NCBI GenBank assembly: GCA_014155875.1
Contig: JACEFZ010011708.1
Location: 1-64,000, forward strand
Direction: 5' to 3'
Origin: Cepaea nemoralis
Lineage: Eukaryota > Mollusca > Gastropoda > Stylommatophora > Helicidae
DNA: 64,000 nt
Shown here piece after piece: positions 33,630 to 47,900 of the stretch (position 1 is its first letter; each line of letters begins with the position of its first letter). Below the pieces are notes generated by a model that did not search any database, was not told the origin of the DNA, and worked only from the letters and a program-made list of their open reading frames with translations. Both the position numbers and the translations under genes were made by a program.

Positions 33630-34550
33630 CTAATAGTTTCAAGGATTCCATAGCCATTGCCATTCAAGCCCGCTTTTTGGTGCCTTCATGACTCATTTAA
33701 TGGCTTTAATTGTCGTGATCCGACAATGTTTGAGTTTTTGCATGTAAAATATAATAACAAAATCACAAAACAGAAGTATAAAGACATAAACAAAGCAATT
33801 ATGCTATTACAAAACAAAGGCACATGGCAGGACATAGCTCACACAACTCTCCACCCTGTTTCTATTAATGTCTAAAAATAGCGATGAGCATGAGTGATAC
33901 GTCATTTCCGTAAACCGAATCCATGGCTGATTGTTCATGTGTTTACATTCTGATCGTTACTGGATTATTCTAGAGATCTGCTTGTTCTCTTATTTATCCT
34001 AGCGATTGGGTTTCGAACTGCTTAGTGTGATTAAATGAATTTACGAACTAAGCTTTGAAAGGTACTGCCAGTAGAAGTTAAAGACTCAACGTTAGGAGTG
34101 ATGAAATGTAAAATTAATTTATTTTGAGGTCTTTTCTTTACTTGCAGAATAGAAAGAAGAATCGCTCTGAGAAAGAATGTGAATGACACTGAATGGGTCA
34201 ATGGGCGATTCGTAATAATGCGAATGACAAAATGCCAGTGTCTTTATTGTTTTGTTAATGTTTTATAAATTGGGTATCTACTTATGAGACAGGAGACACC
34301 ATAGTTGGATAGACCATGAAATATCCTCATCCAACGTGTACTAAATGTGGGGAGCTGAAATGGCTAAGACTTTGCTGTAAATCACTATAACTTGTTTGCT
34401 TTTAAGTGAACCCCTTAGCAACCATTTATCATTGCAATCGGGGCAGTGTGGCCTAACTGAGTGTGTTATATTTTCAGATATAACGCTAACGTTAATATTC
34501 AAAATGGCCACCATTTAGCAAAATAGTTATAAATAATGGCGTTTGTCCAT
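33630..34550. other. Intergenic, no recognised feature
   Basis: No gene, array or classified element is seen. Confidence 0.5.
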
Positions 34551-34554
34551 CAAA

Positions 34555-34750
34555 AATAATGATGGCCATTCATTTCATCCAGTGCATTGAAGGTTTGCAG
34601 CCATGAGTTCTATGATGGCTGATAAGGCCTATCTTGGCTTGAAATGTTCTTTGACAATGTGGGCAAAGAATGCTTAACGTTCCAGGAGGAGGATCTCCTG
34701 CAGTTGTTTTTCAGTCCCATCTTTTCTTCACAGCTCTTGCAGTCCTATTT
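34555..34750. repeat. Dispersed repeat R3, copy 1
   Basis: Matches 58725-58895 in inverted orientation (GTTCTTTGACAATGTG, AGGAGGATCTCCTG). The reverse strand of the other copy has an open stretch FFDNVRKKCLTIHEEDLLWW, so it may be part of an unrecognised transposon gene. Confidence 0.6.
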
Positions 34751-35049
34751 GCTTCATAAGTGACTAAACCCTTGCACAAGGATGTACGCCATGAATTTTG
34801 GTGAATTTGGATGGACTTATGCGATGAATTGGATTAAAAAGAGCAAGAGTTGCACAATATTTTGACCACACTCTCTTGCCTGAGTCCATCTGAATCCAGT
34901 GGCAACACAAGTTGCCATAGGTTTTAAAGACCTACACACCATGGACAACTTATGTTTCATTATGCAGTATAGTGAAAGAGAAATTCAAAGGTAAAATTAC
35001 TACAATTCCTGTCCCATAGGGTCAAATCCCATACAGATACTGAAGTGTT

Positions 35050-35400
35050 GAAGTGTTAAATCTTCGCATATACTAGGCCATGCCATGTGAGGTTGGGGTG
35101 GTCAGTTCCCTTCCTCATCATCATCCCAAACAATTCCAAAATTGTGTGCCAATATTTATGAGGCTGAATCAACTCCAGAGATGCACTGATTGAATAAAAA
35201 ACAAAACTGCCTCTGCTGGGGATTGAACCTCGACCACTGTCTTGACAGGCTAGTGCACCAGCCACTATGTCACCACAACTCCCCACATCAGAGAGCAGTG
35301 GTTTTAATCCCTGGCATGGCAATGTAATTTTATCAGCCAAAGGTGAAATATAAACCTGAACAGCCATTATTTCTTTAGCCTTGACCAAAATACCCCAGGC
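35050..35400 (-). mobile_element. tRNA-derived SINE-like repeat
   Basis: The reverse complement of 35205-35285 has a tRNA-like promoter: a GTGGCTGGTGCACTAG A-box region and a GGTTCAATCCC B box. No complete cloverleaf was seen. Confidence 0.65.
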
Positions 35401-35439
35401 AGTGGTGTTATGCCACAGCGGCTCATTTTGTTAACTAGT

Positions 35440-35640
35440 TGTAAGTCTGCTACTGCTGCTGCTGCTGTGGCGGCTGCTGCTGCTGCTACTAATATTACTA
35501 CAACTGCTGCTACTACTACTAGTATTACTAGTACTGTTGCTGCTGCTGCTACTACTACTACTGCTATTACTACTACAACAACTACTACTGATGCTGTTGC
35601 TAATTCTCCTACTAATACTTGTACTACTACTAATGACTCA
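35440..35640. repeat. Degenerate trinucleotide repeat (CTG/TAC)
   Basis: Mixed TGC and TAC triplets with point changes, about 180 bases upstream of the TCP11-like start codon. Confidence 0.85.
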
Positions 35641-35820
35641 TTTTTAAAGTTATTTATTCTACTGATTAACAGCTGTCTGAGCTCATACAACAGACTTGAC
35701 AAGAGTGGACTTTATTGAAGCCACCACTGAAAACAACATATAACACTGAAAGCATTGCAGGATCTAAATGCGACAAGATATTTAAGATCTACACATTCAC
35801 AGCTGTTTTAGTCTTTAAAA

Positions 35821-35935
35821 ATGTCAAGAGATAGCAGGAGTCCAAATAAACGTGCAGAATCTGCTGATGAGAACGGACAAACTATTTCCCCACGGCCTCT
35901 AGGCATTCCCGATGAACTTATTGACATGGTGGGAG
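35821..35935 (+). CDS. TCP11L1: TCP11-like exon 1
   Basis: Begins with ATG (MSRDSRSPNKRAESADENGQ) and ends ELIDMVGG, with donor GGAG|GTAAG after 35935 (phase 1). The N-terminus is low-complexity, as usual for the family. The start is the first ATG of the open frame and there is no better one nearby. A non-coding exon further upstream cannot be excluded. Confidence 0.8.
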
Positions 35936-38900
35936 GTAAGTCAGGTTTGGTTAATTTTTTAAATTAGGTAGCTGTACTCACTCTAATGGGAAATCACTCC
36001 TAATGTATGGATCTGAAACATGGAAAACAACTAAAACAATACTAATAAACTCATCATCATGTGCCATGACGGTAATCATGGGCGGTCATGTTTTGCCATC
36101 TTACACGATCACCAGAGTGTTCTTGTCCCGGAATGCCATGTAGTCGAGCCATACAGATGTTTACTTCTCTGCTTTCCCCTTGCTCTCCTCCCCTCAATCT
36201 TGTCAGTTGTCACCAAGTTCTCTAGTTTATTTCTTCTCATAACGTGCCCAAACAAATTTGACTGTCTATGTCTAATTTCTCGAATCAGTTTGCAGTTTTC
36301 ATTTGCTTCTTGTAGGATTTGCTCATTGGTTTTTCTGTCTATCCGTGGTATACTTTCATTTTCCTCAGAAACTACATTTATACTGCCATTAGATGTTTTT
36401 CAGCTTGTCTGCCCTTTGTCCACGGTTCACATCCATATAAAAGTACAGGTTCTATATAGCAGTTAAATACTTTTTCTCATTGCAAGTGGCATCTTTTTAT
36501 TAGTCAGTATGTTTTCCAATTTGCAGAAGGCTACCTTTTGCTATAGCTATTCTTGTTCTAATTTCTTCGAGGCATCTCCCATCAGATGGTATGACTGTTC
36601 CTAGATAATTGTACTGATTCACTTGTTTAAGAATATTCCCATTTATCCTTATATTACATTGTGGTTTTACTTTCTTCTTACAGACGACCATAATGATTAA
36701 TCTCTGTCTTTATACAATTTAATTCTACCTGTAGATGTTCACTGTACAATGACTGTATCTGCTGTTGCAGATCCTTTTCATTGTCTGCATTGTCTGAACC
36801 ACATCACAAAAACTTTGCTAAGAATCATCATGCAAAGAGTTAGGAAGAAAATACAACCTGAAATAGGAGAAGAATAATGTGGGTTCATAGAAGGCGAGGT
36901 TACAGTAAATGCTGTGTATTTGCTGAAAACATTAATTGAACATTCTATAGAAGTAAACAAAGGCCTACATCTTTGCTTTATTGACTACACAAAGGCTTTC
37001 GATAAAGTAACACATGTCAACATGAAGATGCTTGCAGATCTACAAATTGATGGAAAAGACCTTAAGACTTGTAAAAAAACATATATTGGAAATAACAAGC
37101 TGCCATAAAGATTGATAATGAAGTAGGCCTGTGTCAGCCTATTAAGAGAGGCACAATTTCCTAATTTTCCCATGAATCTCTTCATATATTTCATGGTGAT
37201 GTTTGTTATTTTTTCTTCTTCTTCTTCGTTCATCCGGAGTTTTTTTTTCCGGATGTGATTGCGTTGTGCCTGTTTACAGCAGAGCTGCGTTCTTGCGCCG
37301 TTAGGCCGACACATCCGACTTCTGCGGGCATTTGTTGACCGGGTTAACCTTCCCAGGGGTTTCTTAGGACGTTTGACTCTCACTGTTGTGGTGTTATCCC
37401 CCATCCTAGCTGGCCCATATAGAACAGCCAGAGATCCTGGTCAGCCCTCAAGGGAAGGCAGGGGCAGACCATGGGCATTCCCCGCCATCCAAGGAGGCTT
37501 CCATACTTGCAGAGCCGATACATAGCGCTCTGATACTGGGCTCACCCAAGGAATCGTCACGTCCTGCACATGGCTGCTTAGCCTCACTTCCGTATATTGG
37601 GCCTTCCGTTCACCATAGGCTGTTCTTCCGGAAACCAGAAGTATGCAGTCTGCAGATGACATCCACACAGTGAGCTTTCGATTCGGACTTTCCATGTAAT
37701 GGATTTGCTATCCAAGCAATATTCCATTTCGTGCCACTAGGACACTTTTCCACCTTTTTATGAAGCTCACACAGTGGGCTTTTGATTCGGACTTTCCACG
37801 TAATGGATTTGCTATCCAAGCAATATTCCATTTCATGCCACTAGGACACTTTTCCACCTTTTATGAAGCCCACACAATGGGCTTTTGATTCGGACTTTCC
37901 ACGTAATGGATTTGCTATCCAAGCAATATTCCATTTGGTGCCACTAGGACACTTTTCCACCTTTTATGAAGCCCACACAGCGAGCTTTCTATTTGGACTT
38001 TCCACATAATGGATTTGCTATCCAAGCAATATTCCATTTCATGCCTCTGGATCTTCATGCACCTTTAAATGTCAATCTGTATGTAGTTTAAGTAAGCTGC
38101 GGTCAACTTTAGCTTGTTGATATCTCCATAGAGCTTGTCCTCAAATGAAGCAGGTGTGGGCCAAAATATCTTTCTCTGTTCTGCATACGTTGGGCAATCC
38201 TGCAGCAAATGTTTTGCTGTCATTTTTCCAGTTCTACAATTACATTCATCGGTATCTCCTATCTTTAGTTTATTGAACAAGTGGTATTTAAGCCTGTTAT
38301 GTCCTGTGCGGAGTCTGAAGATTGCTACTTGTTCTCTTCGGTCGAGTTTGTAATATGCATCATCCTTCTGATGGCCTGGATGCTCTGATTCCCATTTGGT
38401 TCTATAAGTGCTTTTTATCAACCTCTTTGCCTCATTATAGGTTATGTCTATGTCAGGCTGTGGTAGTCGTCCGCCCTCTTTTGCCAGTCTGTCAGCCTCT
38501 TCGTTTCCAGGTATACTGCAATGTGATGGGATCCACTGTATTACAACTCTTTTGGATTTCTGGCATAGACCATGGAGTGCTGCTCTTAGGTCAGTTAGTT
38601 CTGTGCTGTTATTGCTCTTCAGTATTGAGACAGCTGACTTTGCATCTGTGAAGATAGCTATTTGCTTCTCTTTATTTTCCTCCATCAGGAGCATTTCTGC
38701 TGCAGTTTTCAGAGCCTCTACCTCCGCTTTGAAGTTACTTGAAAATTTTCCAGTTGCCATTGAATGTGTTTTTTTCACTCCATTTTTTAAATTTAGGAGA
38801 ATTCCTCCTCCTCCATTCTCTATTGAATTTTTGGCTGATCCATCTGTATATGCATGGGTCCAATTCCTGCTTGGGTAATGTTCTTTTATGTAGTTTAGGG

Positions 38901-41900
38901 TTATTTCTCTTCTTTCGGTTTCATGCTGAGTGTTCTTTTTCTCAATACCAGGAATGTTTTCTATCATCTCAGGCAGTTGCTGCTGTCTCCAAGCTGGGAA
39001 CTTGTGTGCATTGTGTATGGGCTTGACTGTTGATATGTTAAGTATAGGATCTGCCCTAATCCTTCGTTTTGCAGTTTCTACAAAGTTGCTACGCTTCAGT
39101 CTTCCCTTTCCAAAACCATTAAATCTGTTGTACATAGGGTGGTCTGTCAATCTTCTAAATTTTTCTGCTTGTTGCTGGGCTCTGCTATCTCTTCTATCCT
39201 GCATTGGTTGTAAACAAGTGATCTTTTCTAGTTCATTAATAGGCGTTGTCTTCAGGCTTCCAGTTATGATTCGCATTCCTTGGTTTTGGACTCTACTTAT
39301 TTTGTTAAAGTTTGACTTAGCTGCTGTTGCCCAAGCTGCAATGCCATATTCCAGTACTGGCCTCACCCGTCCAGTATATAACTTCTTGAGAACTTTCTCA
39401 TCTGCTCCCCACGTTGTACCAGCAAGCTTTTTCATGATTGCCATTCTCTGCCTTGCTCTTGTTCGATTTTTCTCAACCTGTGTTTTCCATGTCAGGCGAC
39501 GATCAAAGGTGACTCCTAGATAGTTTGGATTTTCTTCATGGCGCAATATTTTTCCATTCAATACCAGCTTAGGTTGCTGAGTTTTATTTGAGAGGGAGAA
39601 CACTGTGTTATTTTTTTTATTTTTTTTTTCTTTTTTCTTTTTCTTATTTCCATTAGTTTTAAGATGTCTCCAGTATCCATTTCTTATGTCTAATCATCTT
39701 CATTTTTAGGATAGTTGTTTCTGCAACCTTGCTAACTGAGTTCTTCACTATGTCCCATTGGTCACTGACATCTTGAAATAATATTTCCAGATCAGCCAAT
39801 GCATCAAATCTGTTCTTTACATGTACGTCGAATTGATCTTTTATCTCCTCACTTATCAGTGCACATAAATCAAATTCATTGACTGGTGTCTGTGCAAAAT
39901 ATAACTAAAATAGTATGATAGAATTGCTAATGTGGAAAATAGGGAGAGAACTAGGCAGATTCCAGCAAAACTAGAGGTGAGTAATGGATGCTGGCACCAA
40001 ATATTAGCACAACTGGCAAGTCCTTTCTCGGAACTCTTAGGGCAAATGTAATAGAGGGAGCCCTAAGAACACATAGAGAAATACAAGGGTTTAAAGGTAG
40101 GAGGATCAACTTCATTGCACTGAGTTTATCCCATATGGCTCGGTTTCTTTTTGCAGGGCAGCTGGTCGAAAGTGTTGCACAAAGCATGAACTCTGTAGCT
40201 CCAGCAGTGACCCCTAGGAATCTCCACAAAAATTGTACTATTGAACCGAACTATGCAGCCTGGAATCAAACCCTCAATCTTCAGTGTGTGAGGCAGGAGG
40301 CGTAACCACTTCACCACGGAGACTCCCACACACAGAGAAGAGAAGAGACAGAAATGAATAATATGTGGAGAGAGCTGCAGGAGATAGTAGAAGATTCGAC
40401 AGCTTGACATGAGTTGGTTGAGGGCCTATGCTGCAATGGGGGATAATGAGCAGCAACAGAAGAAGCTTCTGCTGTACTCAGGGAACCATTGTAGCAACGT
40501 GGCTAGCACACTTACCTGCCAGTTTAGTGGTCATGTATTCAAATCTTTATCGAGATGAGGATTAACAAATAATTTCTCTGAGCTTCCAGGTCTGCTCGAC
40601 CTAGATTGCAAATCCAATCCTCTCTCTTGGTTTGTATTAGGAGCATTAATTTGAAATCCGTTCATGCCACACCACGCGTAATTGCGTACGTTGAACATGA
40701 TCATGTTATAGTCATGTGATAAGTACTGACCAATGAATAAAAGAGCAAGTGCTTTATCATCCCGTGATGCATAGGTTCTGTTTCTGACTGTTAAGAAAAT
40801 GGCCGGGTTGATCCAAAATCCGTCCAAAGAAGCTCAGAGAGCGGTGATGATTCTTCTTCTTCTTCGTTCATCCAGAGTTTTTTTTCCCCGGATGTGACTG
40901 CGTTGTGTCTGTTTACAGCAGAGCTGCGCTTTTGCACCGTTAGGCCGACACATCCGACTTCTGCGGGCATTTGTTGACCGGGTTAACCTTCCCGGGAATC
41001 TGCAATCTAAAGATCGGAAGAGAAGGAGAGAACCGACTACATACGAACAATCTGTTGTTAAACGCCAAAAGTCAACCGACCAACAAGCATCGAATGACAG
41101 AGTGTCATCAGTTACAGAAACTCAAATACTACCAGCTACCACGACAAACCAATCAGCATCATCATCCTCTGGTGCTGGCATCAAGTGTAGAGGGGAAGGA
41201 GCGGTGATTCAGTTTCTTTCATTTGAAAGATGTCAACCAGTAGACATTCATCGATGAATGCAGGCAGCGTACGGTAAAAAATGTGTGTCGAAGACAATAG
41301 TGACAGACTGGACACGAATGTTTCGGAAAGGATGTCAGTTCACGACAGATCTTCAATGGCCGGGTCAAACGCATATTGTTGCAACAGAAAAAAACATCGC
41401 CAAAATTGATGCAGCAGTACAGATTAACCATTGTTGAAGCATACATTCGCTAGCGAAAGAACTTAATGTGTCAATTGGGACAATTCAATAGGTCGTTCAT
41501 AAGAAACTGCAATATCGGAAGGTGTGTTCACAGTGGGTACCACGGATGTTTACCGACCACAAAAAAGAGGAACGCATGGGATGATGTTTGAACCACTTGC
41601 TGTGTTACAGAGTGGAGGGTGATGCATTTCTCTTTTCCGCATAGTGGCAGGCGATGAATCATGGTGTCAGCACTTTGAGCCAAGCAGCAAAAGAGAGAGC
41701 ATGCTGGGTCACCAAAAACCAAAAAATTAAAGTTACAGGTTTCCGCTGGTAAGGTTATGCTGAGCGAATTTTTTGACCTTGAAGGGCTGTTGTTGGCCGA
41801 CTTTAAAGAACCTGGTGTCAACATCAACTCTACCCACTACTTGGAAATACTAGATAAGCTGCAAAAAGCCATCAAGAATAAATGACCCGGCATACTTTCT

Positions 41901-44900
41901 CGCGGTGTGATTTTGTAGCACGATAATGCTCGTCCGCATGTTTCAAATATTGTGCAGGAAGCTTTAGCTTGGAAGAAGTGGGAAATTCTGCAACATCCAG
42001 CCTATAGTCCTGATTTGTTACTATGTGATTTTCATTTGTTCGGACCTCTAAAAAAGCTCTCAAGGGGCAACAATTTCACACAGATGCAGATGTAATGAAC
42101 GTGGTAAACACTTGGTTCAGTGAGCAACCACAATCCTTTTTTGTGGACGGCATTTGCCACCTACCTAAGCAATGGGATGCTTGCTTGAATGCCTATGGCG
42201 ACTTCTTCTGACCAACACATGGTGCATAATTGATTCAAAATGAATGCTTAGTTTAATTCTACCACACCTATTAATGTTTCTTTCATGCTTTTGTAATAAA
42301 GCCATTGGAATGGGTTTCAAATGAACGACCCTTATATTTTGATGGAGTTGGTGTCACTTATACTATTATTTGCTGCCTGGTGTTTAAGCTTCTTTTTCTG
42401 TTTTTATCTGCCTCTTTTGCTATTTTTATCTGCCTCTTTTGCTATTTTTATCTGCCTCTTTTGCTATTTTTATCTGCATCTTTTGCCTAGTATTTCCCCA
42501 CGTCTAATTTTTCTATTCCACCTTGCCTGTTAATATGCCCTAAACATTTTATTTATTCTTCTCTGTCCATGCTATTCTAATCATACTTCTCAGTCCATGA
42601 CATTATCATCATTCTTCTCTGTCCATGCTATTCTCAACATTCTTCTCTGTCCATGCTATTCTCATCATTCTTCTCTGTCCATGCTATTCTCATCATTCTT
42701 CTCTGTCCATGCTATTCTCATCATTCTTCTCTGTCCATGCTATTCTCAACATTCTTCTCTGTCCATGCTATTCTCAACATTCTTCTCTGTCCATGCTATT
42801 CTCATCATTCTTCTCTGTCCATGCTATTCTCATCATTCTTCTCTGTCCATGCTATTCTCAACATTCTTCTCTGTCCATGCTATTCTCAACATTCTTCTCT
42901 GTCCATGATATTCTCAACATTCTTCTCTGTCCATGCTATTCTCAACATTCTTCCCTGTCCATGATATTCTCAACATTCTTCTCTGTCCATGCTATTCTCA
43001 ACATTCTTCTCTTTCCATTATATTCTCAACATTCTTCTCTGTCCATGCTATTCTCAACATTTTTCTCTGTCCATGCTATTCTCAATATTCTCCTCTGTCC
43101 ATGCTATTCTCAACATTCTTCTCTGTCCATGCTATTCTCATCATTCTTCTCTGTCCATGCTATTCTCATCATTCTTCTCTGTCCATTATATTCTCATCAT
43201 TTATCTCTGTCCATGCTATTCTCAACATTCTTCTCTGTCCATGCTATTCTCAACATTCTTCTCTGTCCATGCTATTCTCATCATTCTTCTCTGTCCATGC
43301 TATTCTCAGCATTCTTCTCTGTCCATTATATTCTCAACATTCTTCTCTGTCCATTATATTCTCAGCATTCTTCTCTGTCCATGTTATTCTCAACATTCTT
43401 CTCTGTCCATTATATTCTCAGCATTCTTCTCTGTCCATTATATTCTCAACATTCTTCTCTGTCCATGCTATTCTCAACATTCTTCTCTGTCCATTATATT
43501 CTCAACATTCTTCTCTGTCCATTATATTCTCAACATTCTTCTCTGTCCATTATATTCTCAACATTCTTCTGTGTCCATTATATTCTCAGCATTCTTCTCT
43601 GTCCATTATATTCTCATCATTTTTCTCTGTCCATGATATTCTCATCATTCTTCGCTGACCATGATATTCTCAACATTCTTGTCTGTCCAGGATATTCTCA
43701 CTATTCTCTGTCCATGATATTCTCACTATTCTCTGTCCATGCTATTCTCAACATTCTTCTCGGAAACCACATCTCCACAGCTGCCTGTGTCATTATTATT
43801 TCAATACTCATTGTCCAGCATTCACACCCATACAGTTGTTACTTATGAGCAAAATATTTCCTGCATCCCACGCTCACTGTTAATATACAGTTAATTGTTA
43901 TTTGCTGAAAATCTGCAGCGTCACCACCTAGATTTGTGACCTTCGAACAGCTGATGTCAGCAGCTGACAGCATGAAAAACATGACCCTAGCACATGAGAT
44001 AGCAGTCAATGATGAATTTGAATTGCACAAAGAGGAACCACCCCGAAACAGGTACATTTTGTTATCCATAAAAGCATGAACAGTACATGTTTGTGAATTG
44101 GAAGGCGGGGGGGGGGGGGGGGGGTAGTTGAGGGTTTATAGAGGTTAATGTAGTAAAACTGTTGTTTATTATAAAAACAGGGAGAGAGGTTGGGGGTTTA
44201 TAGAAGTTAATGTAGTAAAACTGTTGTTTATTATACATAAATAGAGGGGTGAGGATGGGGATTTATAGAAGTTAATGTTGTAAAATTGTTGTTTTCTATA
44301 CATAAATAGAGGGGAGAGGTTGGGGCTTTATAGAAGTTAATGTAGTAAAAGTGTTGTTTATCTATATATATAAAAGACAATGTTTGTTTGTTCCCGAACG
44401 GTCCATCCGATTGAGATGAAATTTTGTACAGATGTTCTCACTCCCACGGAGCCAACTGACATAGTTTGTGAGCTTAAAATCAACATGTTTTCCTCAAGCA
44501 CGAAAGAGAAAGGCATTACGAGCTTCAGAAATAGGCCCGCCTGTGGCCTGCTGTGACAGTGCTACACACAAAGGCTATGATCGTGAACGTATAGCACCAG
44601 ACAAGTCAGTCTTCGCGTTGTTAGAAAAGGATTTTATTGATGAATCATTCTAGCTCAGCACATATGATGGAGACTCCCTTCTCGGTGTTGACATCTGTTC
44701 TCGCTGGCCCCCAAGTGACGTGTGTGTTTTCCTAGATACCCTTCTTCATTCGTGCACACACGTTCACTATGGTTTTCCCCCTAGTCAAGGAATGCGCAGC
44801 ATTCCTTAACTCTTTACTCCTAACCTAGAATCCCTCACTGTTACACTGCCATCTTGCTCCAAGGGAACTCACTCTCTGATTAAACCAGAAATTAGTTATG

Positions 44901-47900
44901 AACAGTAATGTTTCTTTGTATGTGTGTCCTTCATGTGTTCCCAAACGGTCCATCTGATTGAGATGAAATTTTGTACAGATGTTGTTCTCACTCCTGCGGA
45001 TCCAACTGAAATACAAGCAATGGGAACGGGAAAGGAAGCACCAGAAACAGACGAGCAACGGGAACGGGAGCAGGGGCCCAACACGTACTCTGTGCGTTTA
45101 GAGAAATGTATTTGAATTCAGTGAGACGCTCCCCGCCAGGGGCTGGGCGAAGCTTGGCCGGGTCGTCTAGTTATACATAAATAGGGGTGGGGGTTTATAG
45201 AAGTTAATGTAGTAAAACGTGTTTTTTTTAAATACATAAACAGAGGGGAGATGTTGGGGGTTTATGGAAGATAATATGGTAAAATCTTTTATTAAACATA
45301 AATAGGCAAGCTCTGTGGCGAAGGGATTACAGACATAATTCGTAATCCTGCATACCGCGCTCGAAACACAGCTGTAGGCGATTTGGAAGCAGACCGCTTT
45401 GCATGGATTTTCATACAATGGTATGAGTGCCGGTCGTTCAGAAAGCAATGGTAAACTACTGAACCAAGAAATCACCAACAGCCAGAAAATGCAATGCCCT
45501 GTAAAGGATATGCAACTATAGTCTGTCCAGAAATGAATGCCTTCATTCACGATCAATTATTTTGAAAACTGTCTGTTGCATCGTTATAAAATTTTTCCTG
45601 CCATCTTATATTTACCCTCACCCAAGGAATATGTCTTTGGTAGGTCCAAAAGCAACTTAACTTATGGAAAGCGGTGACATTTCTTTGATGTTTTGGTGAA
45701 AAACTAGTGATTTCTCGCTAACAAATTTGTTTTACAGTAATGCCCCGTTCCACTACACGAGGCTCTTGTCATAAGGCCAATCCCATGTCCCACGTGAAAA
45801 TTAACTATTCAACGCTAATGTTTCCGTGTGAAGACGTAATACATTTAATAATGTGCACTTCATCTCTGACCCAAAATTATATACCGCATACAAACAAACT
45901 TTCTCCAGAACAAAAATATTTTTGTTGGGTGGACGTAATGATAAGGTTACATGCTAAATCTCATCATTTTCCCTCAGTTGGTTACCGAGATATGGAATTT
46001 TATATTGGGGCAGACAAAAGTTAACAGACTATAACTGTTTTTATTTAAGGGGGAGAGGTTGGGGGTTTATAGAAGGTAATGTAGCAAAGTTGTTGTTTAT
46101 TGTACATAAATATGGGGAGTCATGGCTCATAGGTTTCAGTTTCCACCTCAAGCTCTAAAGTTACTGGGTTTGATCAGAGTATAAGGTTAGGAATTTTCCC
46201 AAGAAACACTGGTACTTAATGACATTGCATGTTCCCACTAATCTCTTTACCTCCAGATCGCATGTATAGTCTTCTCAGATAAGGATGAATAACAGGAAGT
46301 CCCATGCACAAGCTGTACACATTAAAAATCCCATGGCAGTTGAACATTCTAAAAAGTAGGGCTTAAGGCTGCCGCTCTTGCAAAATTGTTTGGAAAGAAA
46401 ACCTCCCCATGGATAGATAGAACCGTTTGCCTTGGATGGAATCTGCCTAGAGGAGGCAAACCTTACACAAAAGTCAGACACACTGGCCCTAGCTAGGTCT
46501 GACGCTGTTCCCATGAATAAGAAATGAAGAAGATCATCAGTAGGTTATAAATGTAGTGCCTACTTGACTCAGTCAAGTAATGATTACTAAGCAGAATTTG
46601 GCGAATCAGCCAGCTGCACATATAGATTGGTGCCGCAGACAGCAGATCACATACTCTAAGACTGCCCAAAATACGATATATCTAGGCAAATCTTCTAGCC
46701 TAGAGAAACAACAGTGGAAGATAATTCTATGGACTACTCCATCCATCCATCATGTGCCATGCCGGTAAGCGTGGGCGGTCATGTTCTGCCATCTCACTCG
46801 ATCACCAGAGTCGTGGATCAGCTCCATGTTTCTGTCTCGACCATGCCACAAGGCCAAGCCATCCAGGTACTTGCTTCTAGGTCTTCCCCTTGGTCTGTTC
46901 CCCTCGATCTTACCAGTTGTCACCAAATTCTCCAATCCATTTCTTCTCATAACATGCTCAAAAAATTTTGACTGTCTACGTCTAATTTCTCTAATCAATT
47001 TACGATCTTCATTTGTTTCTTGAAGGACCTGTTCATTGGTCTTTCTGGCTGTCCATGGTATTCTTTGCATTTTCCTCAGAAACCACATTTCTACAGCCAT
47101 CAGATGTTTTTCAGCCTGACTGCTCATTGTCCACGCTTCACATCCATATAAAAGTACAGGTTCAATGTAGCATCTCAACACTCTTTTTCTCGTTTCAATT
47201 GACATCTTTTTATTGGTCAATATTTTTTTCATTTTGCTAAAGGCTACTTTTGCCATGGCGATTCTTGTTCTAATCTCTTCAAGGCATCTCCCATCAGATG
47301 TTATTACTGTTCCGAGATAATTGTACCTGCTCACTTGTTGAAGAATATTCCCATTTACTTGTATATTACATTGTGGTATTTCGTCCTTCCTAGTGACGAC
47401 CATAATCTGTGTCTTTTTACAATTTAATTCTAACCCTAGTTGTTCACTGTGTGTAACAATCGCATCTACTAAATTTTGCAGGTCCTGTTCATTGTCTGCA
47501 ATCAAGACTGTATCATCTGCATATCTAATGTTGTTGATGCATCGTCCCCCAATGTTGATTCCTTCCATATCTTCAATATTTCTGAAAATACTTTCACTGT
47601 ACAGGGAAAACAGATCTGGAGACATTACACATCCCTGTCTCACACCCCTTTTAATAGGCTGATATTATATGGACTACTGTGTGAACAAAAAAAGACAGAT
47701 AAATTCATGCAAGAGACAACATTGCAGTTATAGACAAATTTCAAACGAATGAAAGAAGAAGAAAACTTGAGCGGGATAAAGTAGCAACTGGTTGGGACAG
47801 AAAAAGTCAAAGTACTGACTAAGTTGTGTCATGTTGCCTGTAACATAAATTAAAGTAATGATAATTTAATAATGGGTTAGGGAAAATGACATTAATGGTG

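Noticed and set aside
42597..43848. 407-codon frame in the 28-bp array
   Set aside because: All three frames are open because 28 bp cycles through them; the unit is antisense LINE sequence.
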